A stretch of DNA of 64,000 nucleotides from Knufia peltigerae (taxonomy: Eukaryota > Ascomycota > Eurotiomycetes > Chaetothyriales > Trichomeriaceae), in the NCBI GenBank assembly GCA_030247855.1, contig JAPDRN010000007.1:372001-436000 (forward strand). Reading direction: 5' to 3'. Position numbers and translations under genes: made by a program. Shown piece by piece: positions 53,233 through 63,275 of this stretch. Each line of letters opens with the position of its first letter. The stretch's first letter is position 1. Under the pieces are notes generated by a model. That model searched no databases, had not been told where the DNA came from, and saw only the letters and a list, made by a program, of their open reading frames with translations.

Positions 53233-55111
53233 TTTTCAGTCGAGCGTAGACCAACAAGCTTGAAGAGGAGCTGCTCACGAGCCGATGAAAGCAGCGATGA
53301 GATTGCTAATCAGGCGTAGAGGTGCAAAGGTACAAGCAAGGTTTCCGTTTCTAGGATTTTACACCCAGAAGGCTGGAAACGGGAAAAGGACGAATGAATG
53401 GAGGGCACGAAGAGTGCCAAGGGTGCAAGACTACAGAACGCAGCCTGAAGTGAAGAACTAAGAGGAAGAGCAATTCGACGGGATGAGCGTGGAATCAAAA
53501 CCCACCGGGAGCAAAGGATGAGTGCGAGTAAAGTGAGTAAAGTGAATTAAAAAAAAGAGGCTGCGGAGAAATATATGAGGCGCAACAAAATCTTATGGTG
53601 ACATCTTTTTGCGCTGGTGAGGAGTCACTATTACGTCTCATTACTGTAGTACTATTCGATACCTCACCCTACCTATACCTTATTACCACCTAGGGGTATT
53701 TTAGTAGGTAAGTACCTAAGGTCCTCTGTCTCTATCTAGGTACCTAATGTATTCACCTAAATCGCGGTACTCGTAAGGCATATTTAGCTGCCCAAGTAAA
53801 TACTACCTGGAAATTGTCAGCCTGTGGTCTTCATACAGGACTGTGCCCAACAGGATCCCAAAACAACCTACTTGTATCTGGCAACGGTCCGGCTTCCCAA
53901 GGCTACAACTACATGTACTTGACTCGTTTTCCTGGCTCAGGTAAATTCGACATTTTGAGACACTTACTCCCTCTGCATGAGAATCTTCAGTAACAATACA
54001 AGCAAGGTACTTGCGACCAAGTTGGACACCAGAGATGGACGAAGAATTTCTTGATATAGTATACCTAGGTAGGTAATGACTGTGGCATTCACACTTCCTG
54101 GTTCTTCTAGTATAAGTATTGTTGTGTTATCCGCACAATTAGCGAATAGAATATCTACTGTTGTTTGATGACGAAGCGGTAGAATGTCGGCGACGCTCAT
54201 TCCTCCAAAAATCCTCGGCCGCGACTTTCCGTCTGTACCTACTTACTTCACTTATTATAATAACTCTCGTTCGAGAAACAACAAAATCCTCCAAGAAAAA
54301 ACAAAGCCCTCACCATCTCCTTCTCGATTCCCGACCAACGAATCCCACAACCATCAGCAGTCATGAGTCCGAGACCATCCCATCATCATCGTCATCTCTG
54401 AACCCAGGTTCGCGGTAATACAATCCACCACCAACACCGCCGTCAGCCCAATTGAATCGCCTGCGGTTAATCAACCTCAAAACAACAAACCCAAGACCGT
54501 TACCGTGACGCCTCAAAGAGGGAAAACAAGGAGGCGGTTTACAACGAACGGGGGGCTTGTACCCATACCTACCGTAGGCTCTGAGGCTGAGGCTACTTTG
54601 TACAAGTCTACGAGTCGTGATACGACTCGAGGACAAGCCAAGGTACCTCTTCTTCAAGAGGGTTTTGCACAAATCGAATGATGTACTGCTTGCGAAGGTT
54701 CGTTACCTGCCTACCATCCCAACCCTGTTCGCTCTTTTCATTTCTTCTCATGATCATACTCTGTACTCGGGGATCTATACTGACCAAGGACTTGCCTCAC
54801 CTAGTTACCTCCCACTCCTCCTCCTACCTCTACCACTCTCTCTTTCTCCGGTCCACCTCATCATCTTCATCGCCCTGACCTACTTCCTCAACCGACCTTG
54901 CATATACTGTTCACTTCTCCTCGTCATCCTCTTCGCCACATCTTGCCACTGGTCGAACCGGTGCTTCATCAGTCTCAGCAGTAGCGGCGGCCAGTACGGC
55001 GAGGACCCTACTGCCTCTTCGATCGCGTCGTGGTTCATCCCGCGGCTTTACACGACGCCGCCGACCACATCCTTCAACAACAATGGACAGGCCGACGATA
55101 TCTCATCAGAC
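53233..55111. other. Intergenic upstream of the Edc4-like gene
   Basis: No gene supported. The stretch 53640-53790 and that near 54060 are dense in TACCTA/TAGGTA words (TAGGTACCTAA type). An open frame enters from about 54617 without an ATG (see next entry). Confidence 0.55.
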
Positions 55112-55345
55112 ATGGGCGCGTTTCTGGCTGACGTTGCAAACAGTACCGCCACCGCCTTGTCTCAGGCGTTGAAGGATTCTGCCTCCAACTTGGTCGACGG
55201 TGCCCGCTCAAAACTGATCACCAATAGTCCTGGTGGGCCCGCTTCACTGTCCGTGGACGCTGGCGTCGGTACACAATGGCTTCGGCAACTGCTCGGCCGC
55301 TCGGAGTGGACGTTGCCTTATGTCGAAGTAAAGATTGCTTTATGA
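55112..55345 (+). CDS. Possible small protein or orphan exon, unknown
   Basis: The only ATG in a 242-codon open frame (54617-55345) is at 55112, leaving 77 residues (start MGAFLADVANSTATALSQAL). The upstream part without ATG would encode strongly hydrophobic stretches such as LPLLLLPLPL and CSLLLVILFATSCHW. This could be part of a membrane protein whose first exon I cannot find, or random T/C-rich sequence. A GTAAAG at the end of the frame might be a splice donor, but no following exon is evident. Weak call. Confidence 0.2.
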   Translation: MGAFLADVANSTATALSQALKDSASNLVDGARSKLITNSPGGPASLSVDAGVGTQWLRQLLGRSEWTLPYVEVKIAL

Positions 55346-55845
55346 CGAGCTGTTATGGGAACTATTTGGCATGGTGTGATCGACGCGTGCTGTTGAGCTA
55401 GTTCGAGTCGATCCCAAATCATGAACATCTTGATCAAATCTTTTTAGAGTTGTACATGATTGATATTGTTTTTACTGATCATACTACTCTGCAAAATATT
55501 TCGCTATAGTGTCAAAATTACAGCTCGATCGTGGGCAGATTCCTAGCCACGACGGCTCGTCAGTCGGAAATCGAATCGATATGACGCGAACCTCCTGATC
55601 ATATTCCCCAATCATACATGATTCAAAACGCCAAACGCTGCGTAAAAGTCGTCAAGGTCTAGATCGATAGTTCCCTTTCGTAACCTTGGATGAGTGTGTC
55701 ACAGCGAGTGAGCTTCAACAAATTCCTTTGGCAGCATGCGCGAATCGCACGCCTTTTCTTGGACGCAGCCAATGCAACCCCAACAGGTCCTCCGGGATTT
55801 CGGTAATGCTGATGCTCATCTCGGGAAGTGAGTCGGTCCCCGCGA
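55346..55845. other. Intergenic, 3' of the Chs7-like gene
   Basis: No gene; AT-rich stretch near 55440-55510. Possible 3' flank of the minus-strand Chs7-like gene. Confidence 0.5.
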
Positions 55846-56848
55846 TCATTGAATCGGCCAGTCGTCCTCTGTTATAGACGACCAGAACACGAAAATGGCG
55901 ACTACGCTGAGTAGGGTGAAGAGCGTTTCAAACAGGGCGCCGTTGACTTTCCCATCTGTCGGGTTGCATATGTGAACAGATATCACATACATGAAAATCT
56001 GGCCAATGGCGAATAGGAGCGCTGCAGAGCCGAGATAGAGCATAGGCTTTGTCTCGCCCAGAACCCTTAGAACCAGGATGGTCTCCAGGAGGAAGAAAAA
56101 GAACATGAACACCAACGGCGCTAGTTGGTAAAGCACGTAGAGAGCGGTATTGCGGTGTGAACTCGCAGCTGATAAAGAGTCGTCCCAGTAACCGGTCCAC
56201 GAGAAAGCTGTATCAAGCGCAATATACCCGGTCCCCACGAACAACGCCAGTGAACTCCCAGCTATCAATCCTAGTGATAAGGGCGTGCCGTCGTCGAGGA
56301 GTTGGTATCCCACAAAAGCATTCATCAATAGTATCCATGATGTCGCCGTTACCGCAGCTATGTGGACAGCCGTGAAGCCTTTTCGCACATCGTTGTCCAG
56401 TGGGAAGCCGCCCATTGTGAATATTTCGCAGATCTCGATCACCAAAAATCCCAATAGAAACATTTGCATTTCTCTTCGACCAACGGCGGCCGCCTTTCGT
56501 TGGGCCCGCCATAATAAGAACGAGGTGACGACGATGGCCACGCCGGCGAGTAATATGGACCCTAGGTTTGCCAGATTTCTTCCATGACTGAGAGAGATCC
56601 CACGCAGAACACAGCCTCCGCTTCCGTTGACATTGACATATTGGATACCGGGAGGTTGATTAGTGGCTGTCAGAATCTACAAAGAATTAGCTGGGATTCG
56701 AATAGCCTGGGGGTCTGTAGAAATACTCACATTACATATTGGTAGAAATGAATCGGCACAGAAGTCCTGCAAGCACATGTTACCCAGCTGTTGCAAAAGT
56801 CCGACGGAGTGATCTTACTTGGAATTTCCCAAATTGTGTATTCCCCAT
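55846..56848 (-). CDS. Chs7-like chitin synthase export chaperone
   Basis: Three exons: 56848-56819 (30 nt), 56766-56731 (36 nt) and 56676-55846, introns 52 and 54 nt, all phase 0, giving 298 residues. The two tiny exons give MGNTQFGKFQ and DFCADSFLPICN, followed by a lumenal GSGGCVLRG segment. This is the Chs7 pattern of a Phe-Cys-rich start, PxC and a G-C-x-x-R block before TM1. Seven membrane helices follow, with GRREMQMFLLG, NAFVGYQLLDDGTPLS (very typical) and a C-terminal VFWSSITEDDW. In yeast, Chs7 is an ER protein needed for export of chitin synthase Chs3. This copy is somewhat shorter than the usual 320-340 residues and may be a divergent paralogue. Confidence 0.88.
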
Positions 56849-58839
56849 TTCTTAACGCTCCTCAAGGCCACAGCCGCTGCAATTCGCTGCAATGTGTCTG
56901 ATGATCGCCTTGAAGAAGCTGCGCTGTCACCGTCGCGACACCATGCGCTCGAGGGAGGCGGGTGTTGATGAGTGTGAAGAGCTCCGACTTGGGAGAAGGG
57001 TGTGAAAGGTGGTTATCGAGGCGAAGGAGGATGCGAGGCCAACGAGAATATTTTTGGAAAAGAGAAGTCTGGAAAAGCAAGAAGCGTGGTGGTAATCGAG
57101 GATGTGAGGTGTTCAGGGTTATTGGCTGCAGGAGCTGCCAAAGTGGAAAAGTTGGCAGGGTGACTAGAAGTGGATATTCGAGTGGCAGGATTAAGCCAGG
57201 AACCTGCAGGGCCTTGGGGTTTTTTTCTTGCTGTACGCGACTGGACACAGCCACTGCCACGTTACTCTGTACAGAACAAATTATTGAGATGAGTATGAAG
57301 GGTCAAGTGAGCTGCTTTCAATGTTGAAGCCGGTTCAATCATTGTACTGTAGGGAAGACACTCGATACTCGGTCAGAGGTGAGTGAAGAGTTCTGTCCCG
57401 ATAAGATTGGCTTGGGGAGCACGAGCGGAGATTGAAGGCGACTTTGGCCCTGCTACTGAGACTTGGACGCTTGGATGATGCGCCCCAAGACGGCCCCGTT
57501 TCAATTTAGATACGAAGTGCTGTACTGTGATGTGATGGGTACGAAGCTTCAGGTAAGAAGGTGATACTTTTGCGAGGATTCGAGGTTGCAGGACGACACT
57601 CTGTGAAAAGACGCGATGACTTGCGTACCGTGTGCCTGACCAAGTTGCTAAAAAAAGGGAGCAAGACGATCTTTTGTCGCATTTGCATGGCATGCATGAT
57701 GCTGATCAGCAGCTCTACTGTAGTGCTTTTTTTCCTCTGCTGGTGGACCCAACTGTGTCCGGAGTCGTGGTGGTACGGAGCACAATACGAGTACTCGTAC
57801 CCGCACTCTGTACTGTTCATACCTTAGCTATCCGTACCTACGGAATACAAGTAGAAGTAAGGGCAGGGGAGGCGGGCGACTTGCGAAATGCTGGCGAACA
57901 AGGTGGCGCAGCACATAGTCGACCCTCCTTCAGCACCATCCTCTCTGTCCTTTCGCAATATGATCTACAGTACTACGGAGTACGGAGCACTACGTATTGT
58001 TCTCGCATATTGAATTCCTCAAAATGCCATGCATATCCGTACTCTCCACTGTCAAGTCTTCAAGGCTCAAACGTGAAGATAACATGCGACAAGGCTGTGG
58101 GCCTCGTCGAGATTGCGTGGTCTGCTTCGTGTATCCGCCAACGCCCCTGACAGGCCTTAAAAATATGCGAGATCCTCGGGCCATCGCCGGCTTCGATTAA
58201 TCGTACGAAGGACAGGCACAGATCTTCCGCTGACACATTTATTAAATACCACAGACTGCTTCCAGCCTCATGGCCCTCTGAAAGTGAAGTCCATGTTCGA
58301 CACGGTTGTCGTTCAGGTTGAACGTCTTCCCTCCACATGTCGACTTGTCTTTACGTATACTCGAACCCGGAAGATGTTTCAGTGGAGAGTCAACAAAACC
58401 CTCAAATCAATGGTAAGCAACTAAGGCAAACTTCATTATGGAGGCTACAATATTCTGTACTGTACAGAGTACTTAATAATGTAGTGGTAATTACTCCAGT
58501 ACTACGTTACGAGGACGAATATAGTTGATCGGCATACTTTCCATTTATGGGGGTTTATATGATTTAAGCTTAAATAAGTGCTAAAAATCAGCTTTGGTCG
58601 CGGCATGATGACGATGTCTCTGCATTCACGCAGATGGTGACTTGATCGTTGGTCTCCGGGGATCTAGGAATTCTGCAGCGTCGTTGTATTTATGCACAAC
58701 CCATGAAAGGTGACCCACCTATCTCAGTCTGATGTCCTGACCATTTATTACCTTCCTCCGATCACGATCACTCGAACTTGAAAAATCATACGTCCAGCCA
58801 GCGCTTCCTCGTGTCGCACACATCACCGTCGCATGCGCC
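56849..58839. other. Divergent intergenic region, 2 kb
   Basis: It lies between the Chs7-like gene (-) and the F-box-like gene (+). Several open frames of 60-170 codons overlap and start with non-ATG codons or lack protein character. A TACGGAGTA motif with an overlapping second copy is at 57974-57990, and GTAC-rich palindromic words occur near 57820 and 58450. Confidence 0.55.
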
Positions 58840-60801
58840 ATGTCTACTTCAAATCAGTCGCGGCCTCGGCGCGCTGCGCGGGTGCGATACAACGAAGACA
58901 GTGACTCTGTTGACCTTTCCGACTTCGAAACTCGACCTCAGCCACAACGAGCTGTTCGCCGGAGGATCCAGACCTACAGAGAACAGAGCAGTGATGAAGA
59001 CACAACGGAAACATCGTCGGACGAATCCGACTCGCTATCAGAAGAGGTCTTGCCACAACAAGGAACGCGATCGCGACCCAAAAGAATACACAAGCCCTCT
59101 ACGAGACCTCAAAAACGGAAACCTCAAAAAGCTGGTACAAGAACAGTCGCAAATCCATTTAGCGCATACAAAAGACAGAAAACGCGGTCGCACGACGTCA
59201 ACCATAGCAAAGCCAAGGATGCTATCACAATTTCACTGCCGCCGAATGGTCGCATTCCTCCGTGGCAACAACTTCCCTACCAAATCCTCGTGAGCATCAT
59301 GAGATATGCAGCATACCCGCTGTACGAATCGCGATCCCGCCCCACTGCCTCGATACACTGGCTGTGTTCGTTGTCAAGGCTCTGCCGGTCATTTCATGAT
59401 GCCTGTACTGCGGCCTTGCTCCACAACCCTCCATTGTATCCCGATGTTCGAGCTTACGGTCTCATTCACCTGTTACAACAAGACCCTGGCAGGTTGATGA
59501 CAAATTACCGCAGGAAAATACACTACCTCGATATCGAGGTTAAGCACCTTCTCGCCCGGAAGAGCGGCATTGCTCTGGCAGACTTGATATCGAACACACC
59601 GTTGCTGCAGGGCATGCGACTGTATTCCACGTACGACGATTGGAGAACCGAGGTATGGGCGCAGCCGGGGGTCCGCAAGATTCACTGGTCCTACCCACCA
59701 GAGTTGTTTGATCTCCTCGACGATAATAATGTGATTCTGAAGCAATTTGAATGGAATGGGAGGTTTCCTAGTCCGACGGAAGTCTTGGAAACGACACTTG
59801 CGGCCCATTCAAGACCGGCTTTCAGCAGATTGCAGGAATTGTCCCTTCTGAACTTGACTCCTCCCGACAAGTCAAGTGACGCTGAGATTGCAAAGTTCCA
59901 AAGCATGTTCACGAGTGCCTTTGAACACCTCACAGGGTTGAAGCGACTGTCCCTCATCAACTGCGGCTGCTTGGATGAATCGACCACCCCCATGCTTCCA
60001 GTCGGGCTCGAATACCTCGAGATCGATAACTGCTCCAAACTGACGTCGACGGCACTTGAGCGATACCTGCAGGTCGGCGGCAGCACGATACGAACATTGA
60101 AACTGTGTGACAATCAATCCATGTCACTGGGGTTCATGGCCGACGTGAAATCTATGTGCCCTCGCCTTCAGGACATCGACGTGGACATGCTCTACGTCGA
60201 CCCGACATCCTATCGCGATCGAGACCCACTGTACGACGAGCTCCTCCCCAACGGGCCTCCGACGTGGCCGTCCAGTCTCGTCAACGTCTCCTTTGAGAAT
60301 ATGCGCCAATTGTCGGCCGAGGATGCCGAAGACTTTTTCGATTCTCTTGTCGAATCTTCGCGGCACCTACCACGCCTGAAGAGACTCAACATCAAAGCCA
60401 TCCTGAAGAACGCCAGCTGGCGGGATCGCGCGCAGTTGCGAAAGATGTGGTTGCCGAAACTCCAAAACGTCTTCCTGAATAGATCCAAGCCCTCCGGCCC
60501 CGCCCCGGTCTCCGCTGCTGGAGGCCACACCAAACGCGCCAGCGTCTCTCAGCGACAAAGCAGCAGGATCGCCGAGAGCCTCAAGCGGATGAGCACGGGC
60601 GACGACACGGGCGATAGCGACGCCGCGTCTTCCTCCCTCGCCATTCAGGGTCGGTGCGACGTGGTCAACCTACAGATCTCCGACCAGAGACCGGCCCAGG
60701 ACCAATTCCGTGAGGACGACTTTTTGGACGACGAACCGAGCGACGACGAAGAGTGGATGGGCGTGGATAGAGAGCCGGTCTCGACCGGGTATGCATGGTA
60801 G
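58840..60801 (+). CDS. F-box/leucine-rich-repeat-like protein
   Basis: Single exon, 653 residues, ATG at 58840. The N-terminal 125 residues are disordered, with acidic/serine tracts (SDEDTTETSSDESDS) and basic patches (RPQKRKPQK) that may be nuclear signals. An F-box-like segment begins PPWQQLPYQILVSIMRYAAY (about 140-160) and continues through SLSRLCRSFHDAC. Degenerate leucine-rich repeats follow (LQELSLLNLTP, LKRLSLINCGCLDES, LEYLEIDNCSKLTS, IRTLKLCDN). The C-terminus is acidic (DDEPSDDEEWMG). Such proteins usually act as substrate receptors of SCF ubiquitin ligases through Skp1. The F-box call rests on the Pro-hydrophobic-helix pattern and position only, and the substrate is unknown. Confidence 0.8.
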   Translation: MSTSNQSRPRRAARVRYNEDSDSVDLSDFETRPQPQRAVRRRIQTYREQSSDEDTTETSSDESDSLSEEVLPQQGTRSRPKRIHKPSTRPQKRKPQKAGTRTVANPFSAYKRQKTRSHDVNHSKAKDAITISLPPNGRIPPWQQLPYQILVSIMRYAAYPLYESRSRPTASIHWLCSLSRLCRSFHDACTAALLHNPPLYPDVRAYGLIHLLQQDPGRLMTNYRRKIHYLDIEVKHLLARKSGIALADLISNTPLLQGMRLYSTYDDWRTEVWAQPGVRKIHWSYPPELFDLLDDNNVILKQFEWNGRFPSPTEVLETTLAAHSRPAFSRLQELSLLNLTPPDKSSDAEIAKFQSMFTSAFEHLTGLKRLSLINCGCLDESTTPMLPVGLEYLEIDNCSKLTSTALERYLQVGGSTIRTLKLCDNQSMSLGFMADVKSMCPRLQDIDVDMLYVDPTSYRDRDPLYDELLPNGPPTWPSSLVNVSFENMRQLSAEDAEDFFDSLVESSRHLPRLKRLNIKAILKNASWRDRAQLRKMWLPKLQNVFLNRSKPSGPAPVSAAGGHTKRASVSQRQSSRIAESLKRMSTGDDTGDSDAASSSLAIQGRCDVVNLQISDQRPAQDQFREDDFLDDEPSDDEEWMGVDREPVSTGYAW

Positions 60802-61338
60802 GGCGGGTGGTTTGAAAAGGACGCAACGGTGGCACTCGATTGTTCACATGGCACCTTGGGAGATGTTTTGGGTTCTGGGTGTTGGCTCGCGAGGGCGTTT
60901 TGTGTCAACGGAAAAATGAATCAGGATAGACTTATCGTAAAGTGATAAGATGATAGATGATGTATGATGCCGGATTTGCGTGCCAACGAGTATTGATAAA
61001 CATTAATTCAAAAAAAAAATCAAACGAGTCTGATCGATATCGTTCATGCTGACGAAGGGAGGATTTCACGTTTCGAATGCAAAAGTCTCGCAACTCCCTC
61101 GAAGGTAGGTTCTCACAAACGGTGCGACGTTAAGGCTGAATCTCTCTTTTTTTGTTCTTTTTTCGTATACAACAATGCTATCCGAATTTTTCTTTCTTGG
61201 TCGGCACTGTCCCCGGCTGGATATTTACAAGGTTTTAACGATACACCTCCTACCTCTCGGTCAACAAATCAAACCTCTTTCCCGGACCAAGGCCGTCGTC
61301 GTCCATTTCGATCCTTTTTTTTTAAAAAAAAAGGGGAC
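60802..61338. other. Intergenic between convergent F-box-like gene and QCR2
   Basis: 3' flanks, with poly-A and poly-T tracts and a perfect T9A9 palindrome at 61313-61334 (separate entry). No gene. Confidence 0.65.
61313..61334. repeat. 22-bp perfect palindrome (CC-T9-A9-GG) in the QCR2 3' UTR
   Basis: Nine T followed by nine A, flanked by CC/GG, starting five bases past the QCR2 stop codon on the minus strand. It may act in transcript 3'-end formation or be a neutral AT tract. Homopolymer length is prone to sequencing error. Confidence 0.75.
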
Positions 61339-62897
61339 CTAAACATTCAAGCCAATGTCCGAGGCGAATGGAAGGACAAACAGATCTCCCACCGCCGACA
61401 CGGAAGCCTTGGAGTCCAGGAGGCTCTTTGCGGCCTGTACATCAAAATTAGCATTCGTCACGACGTCGGGACGTGGGGGGAGGCAACACTTACGGCCTTG
61501 ACCTTGTCCGAGGAGACCTTGTCGATCGCCGCGCCGATTTCGTCAATCTGGAAGGGCTTGCCGCTCAAAATCAAACCAGTACCGGTGGCTTCGAGTCCCG
61601 GTTGGGTCAGTTGGCCGGCTTCGAGGGCTCGGAACTTGGCGAGCGCCGTGGCCTTTTTGATATCCTCTTCCGCAATTTCACCCGAGGCGATCTTCTTGAT
61701 TGCAGCCACCACCTCCTTGCTGGCCTTGGCGACGTGCTGGGCGTTTCCACTGATCGTGACGTAGAGCAAGCCGGCGTCCGAGTAGGCTTCGTGCTGGGTC
61801 GAGACGTGGGCGGCGGGGAAGTCCTTTGCGGCCTTTGACAACAGGGAGAAACCTGGCGACCACTTGATCGAAGATTCTCCTCCGAGGAGGGCCGCGAGAA
61901 CCGCAAGCTCCGGCTTGTAGGAAGACGTGGTGGTGAAGGAACTCGAGCCGGGGAAGGCCAGGATCATGGTGTTGCCGGAGTTGTGGGCAATTCTTTCTTC
62001 ACCTCCAAAGTACTTCGTCGGCTGGCTCTCGATCTTGAACTTTTGAGATCCCTCCGAAACGTCGCCAAAGAATTCCTTCACCCACTTTCCGAGCTCAGAG
62101 TGACTGGCCCCGTTGGCGACCACGGCAATGTTGTTCTTGGCGTACGCGGCACCGCTGAATTCCCAGATGGTTTCGGCGTCGAGATACTTGGTGATGGGTG
62201 TCGAGGAAGTAGCGTACAGTGGTTCTCCCAGGCCCCGGTGGAAAGCGACCCCGTAGGCTGAGTTCAGCGCAAGTGACGAGGGACTGGCAAGAAGGCCCTT
62301 TTGCGCGAGTTTCATAACATGCAAAACCTCTTCCTCGAGCTCGTGAGCTATATATTGTCAGAAAAAAATTGTCCTCAATGCGGCCTCTTTGTCTACCCAC
62401 TTGTATAGCGCGTCTTCGAGATGACCTCTCCCAAAAGCTCAGTGAAATACGGCAAATCGTCTCGGAGGAACTTGGTTCGGAGGACGAGGTTCTCGCGAGA
62501 GTGGTAGGCCGATGTCTCACCGCCCAACAATTCTGTCTCCCGAGTAATCCGGAGGGCCGAGCGTTTCGAAGTAGACTGCAGCATTGTGGTCAGATCTTGT
62601 TTGCTGCAGTTTCAGTCATTCGAAACCACCCACCTTGAAGGCAAATTTCTCGAGGGCATCGGTGAGGCCAGGGAGCGGCTGGTATCGAGTGCCAGCTTTG
62701 GCGACGACGGTCAGTGTCGTTGTCGGTCCTGGCAGGTCTCTGCTGGCGTATTTGACTCCATTGGCTTCGCCAGTTTCATACCCAAAGCTTCCGGAAGCTG
62801 CTGCGGCCAGACCTCTTCGTTGTTGCAAAACGGGGACGGGAAACTGACGACGGCTAGCTCGCAAGGCCCTTGAGCCTAGCGAAGCCGGGGAAGCCAT
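61339..62897 (-). CDS. QCR2: Cytochrome bc1 complex core protein 2 (QCR2)
   Basis: Four exons: 62897-62634, 62575-62401, 62347-61494 and 61434-61339 (introns 58, 53, 53 and 59 nt), giving 462 residues. The N-terminus MASPASLGSRALRASRRQF is Arg-rich without acids, a mitochondrial presequence. The body is the M16 (pitrilysin-like) fold of complex III core subunits: TRYQPLPGLTDALEKFAFK, SALRITRETELLGG, AYHSRENLVLRTKFLRDDLP, AHELEEEVLHVMKLAQ. The HxxEH zinc site of active M16 proteases is missing at the expected place, as in other core 2 proteins. It sits on the matrix side of the inner membrane in ubiquinol-cytochrome c reductase. The divergent neighbour is RPC82, and a CCAAT box lies about 104 bases upstream of the ATG. 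Confidence 0.95.
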
Positions 62898-63000
62898 TGT
62901 GTAGCAGGATGAATAGAAGTGATTGATGTCGAAAAGGTGCAATTCACCAGGAGCTTCAATAATGCATGAATGAGAACGAGCTTGAATCTGCTGGCCACTG

Positions 63001-63005
63001 ATTGG
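63001..63005 (-). promoter_or_regulatory. CCAAT box upstream of QCR2
   Basis: GCAGCCAATCAGTGG on the minus strand, 104 bases before the QCR2 ATG and in forward orientation for it. The fungal HAP/CBC complex binds CCAAT and drives many respiratory genes, so the match fits a complex III gene. Not tested. Confidence 0.5.
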
Positions 63006-63249
63006 CTGCAGCTGCCAAGACCAAAAGACCCGCTGCGACTCCATTCTCAAACTTCTTGCAGCATCTTGTCACTTTTCTACACAGAACTCTTTCTTTCTCG
63101 TCAACAACTCGACCGAAGCCATGGTTTCGTGGCTGTAGATTGATCAGACGAAGTCGTACTGTCTGTCAAAGTCCACAGCATGCTATGATTCACCTTGACC
63201 TGCGGAATCTGGACTTCCCGCGCATAACCACGACACCGTGCTTCATCGC

Positions 63250-63255
63250 CACGTG
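63250..63255. promoter_or_regulatory. CACGTG core near the RPC82 start
   Basis: GCCACGTGAC lies about 20 bases upstream of the RPC82 ATG, a CACGTG core of the Cbf1/bHLH kind. It may also simply lie in the 5' leader. Motif only. Confidence 0.3.
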
Positions 63256-63275
63256 ACACTGCTGGCAGAACGGCC

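Larger units (their letters stand above)
62898..63275. promoter_or_regulatory. Short bidirectional promoter of QCR2 (-) and RPC82 (+)
   Basis: Only 378 bases separate the two ATGs. It contains a CCAAT box (minus strand, 63001-63005) and a CACGTG core (63250-63255) just before the RPC82 ATG. Pyrimidine-rich tracts lie near 63060-63100. Shared regulation is an inference from spacing. Confidence 0.55.

Noticed and set aside
57561..58200. Several open frames upstream of the F-box-like gene
   Set aside because: They start with GTG/TTG or overlap on both strands, with irregular Cys/Tyr-rich peptides; typical of random open frames.
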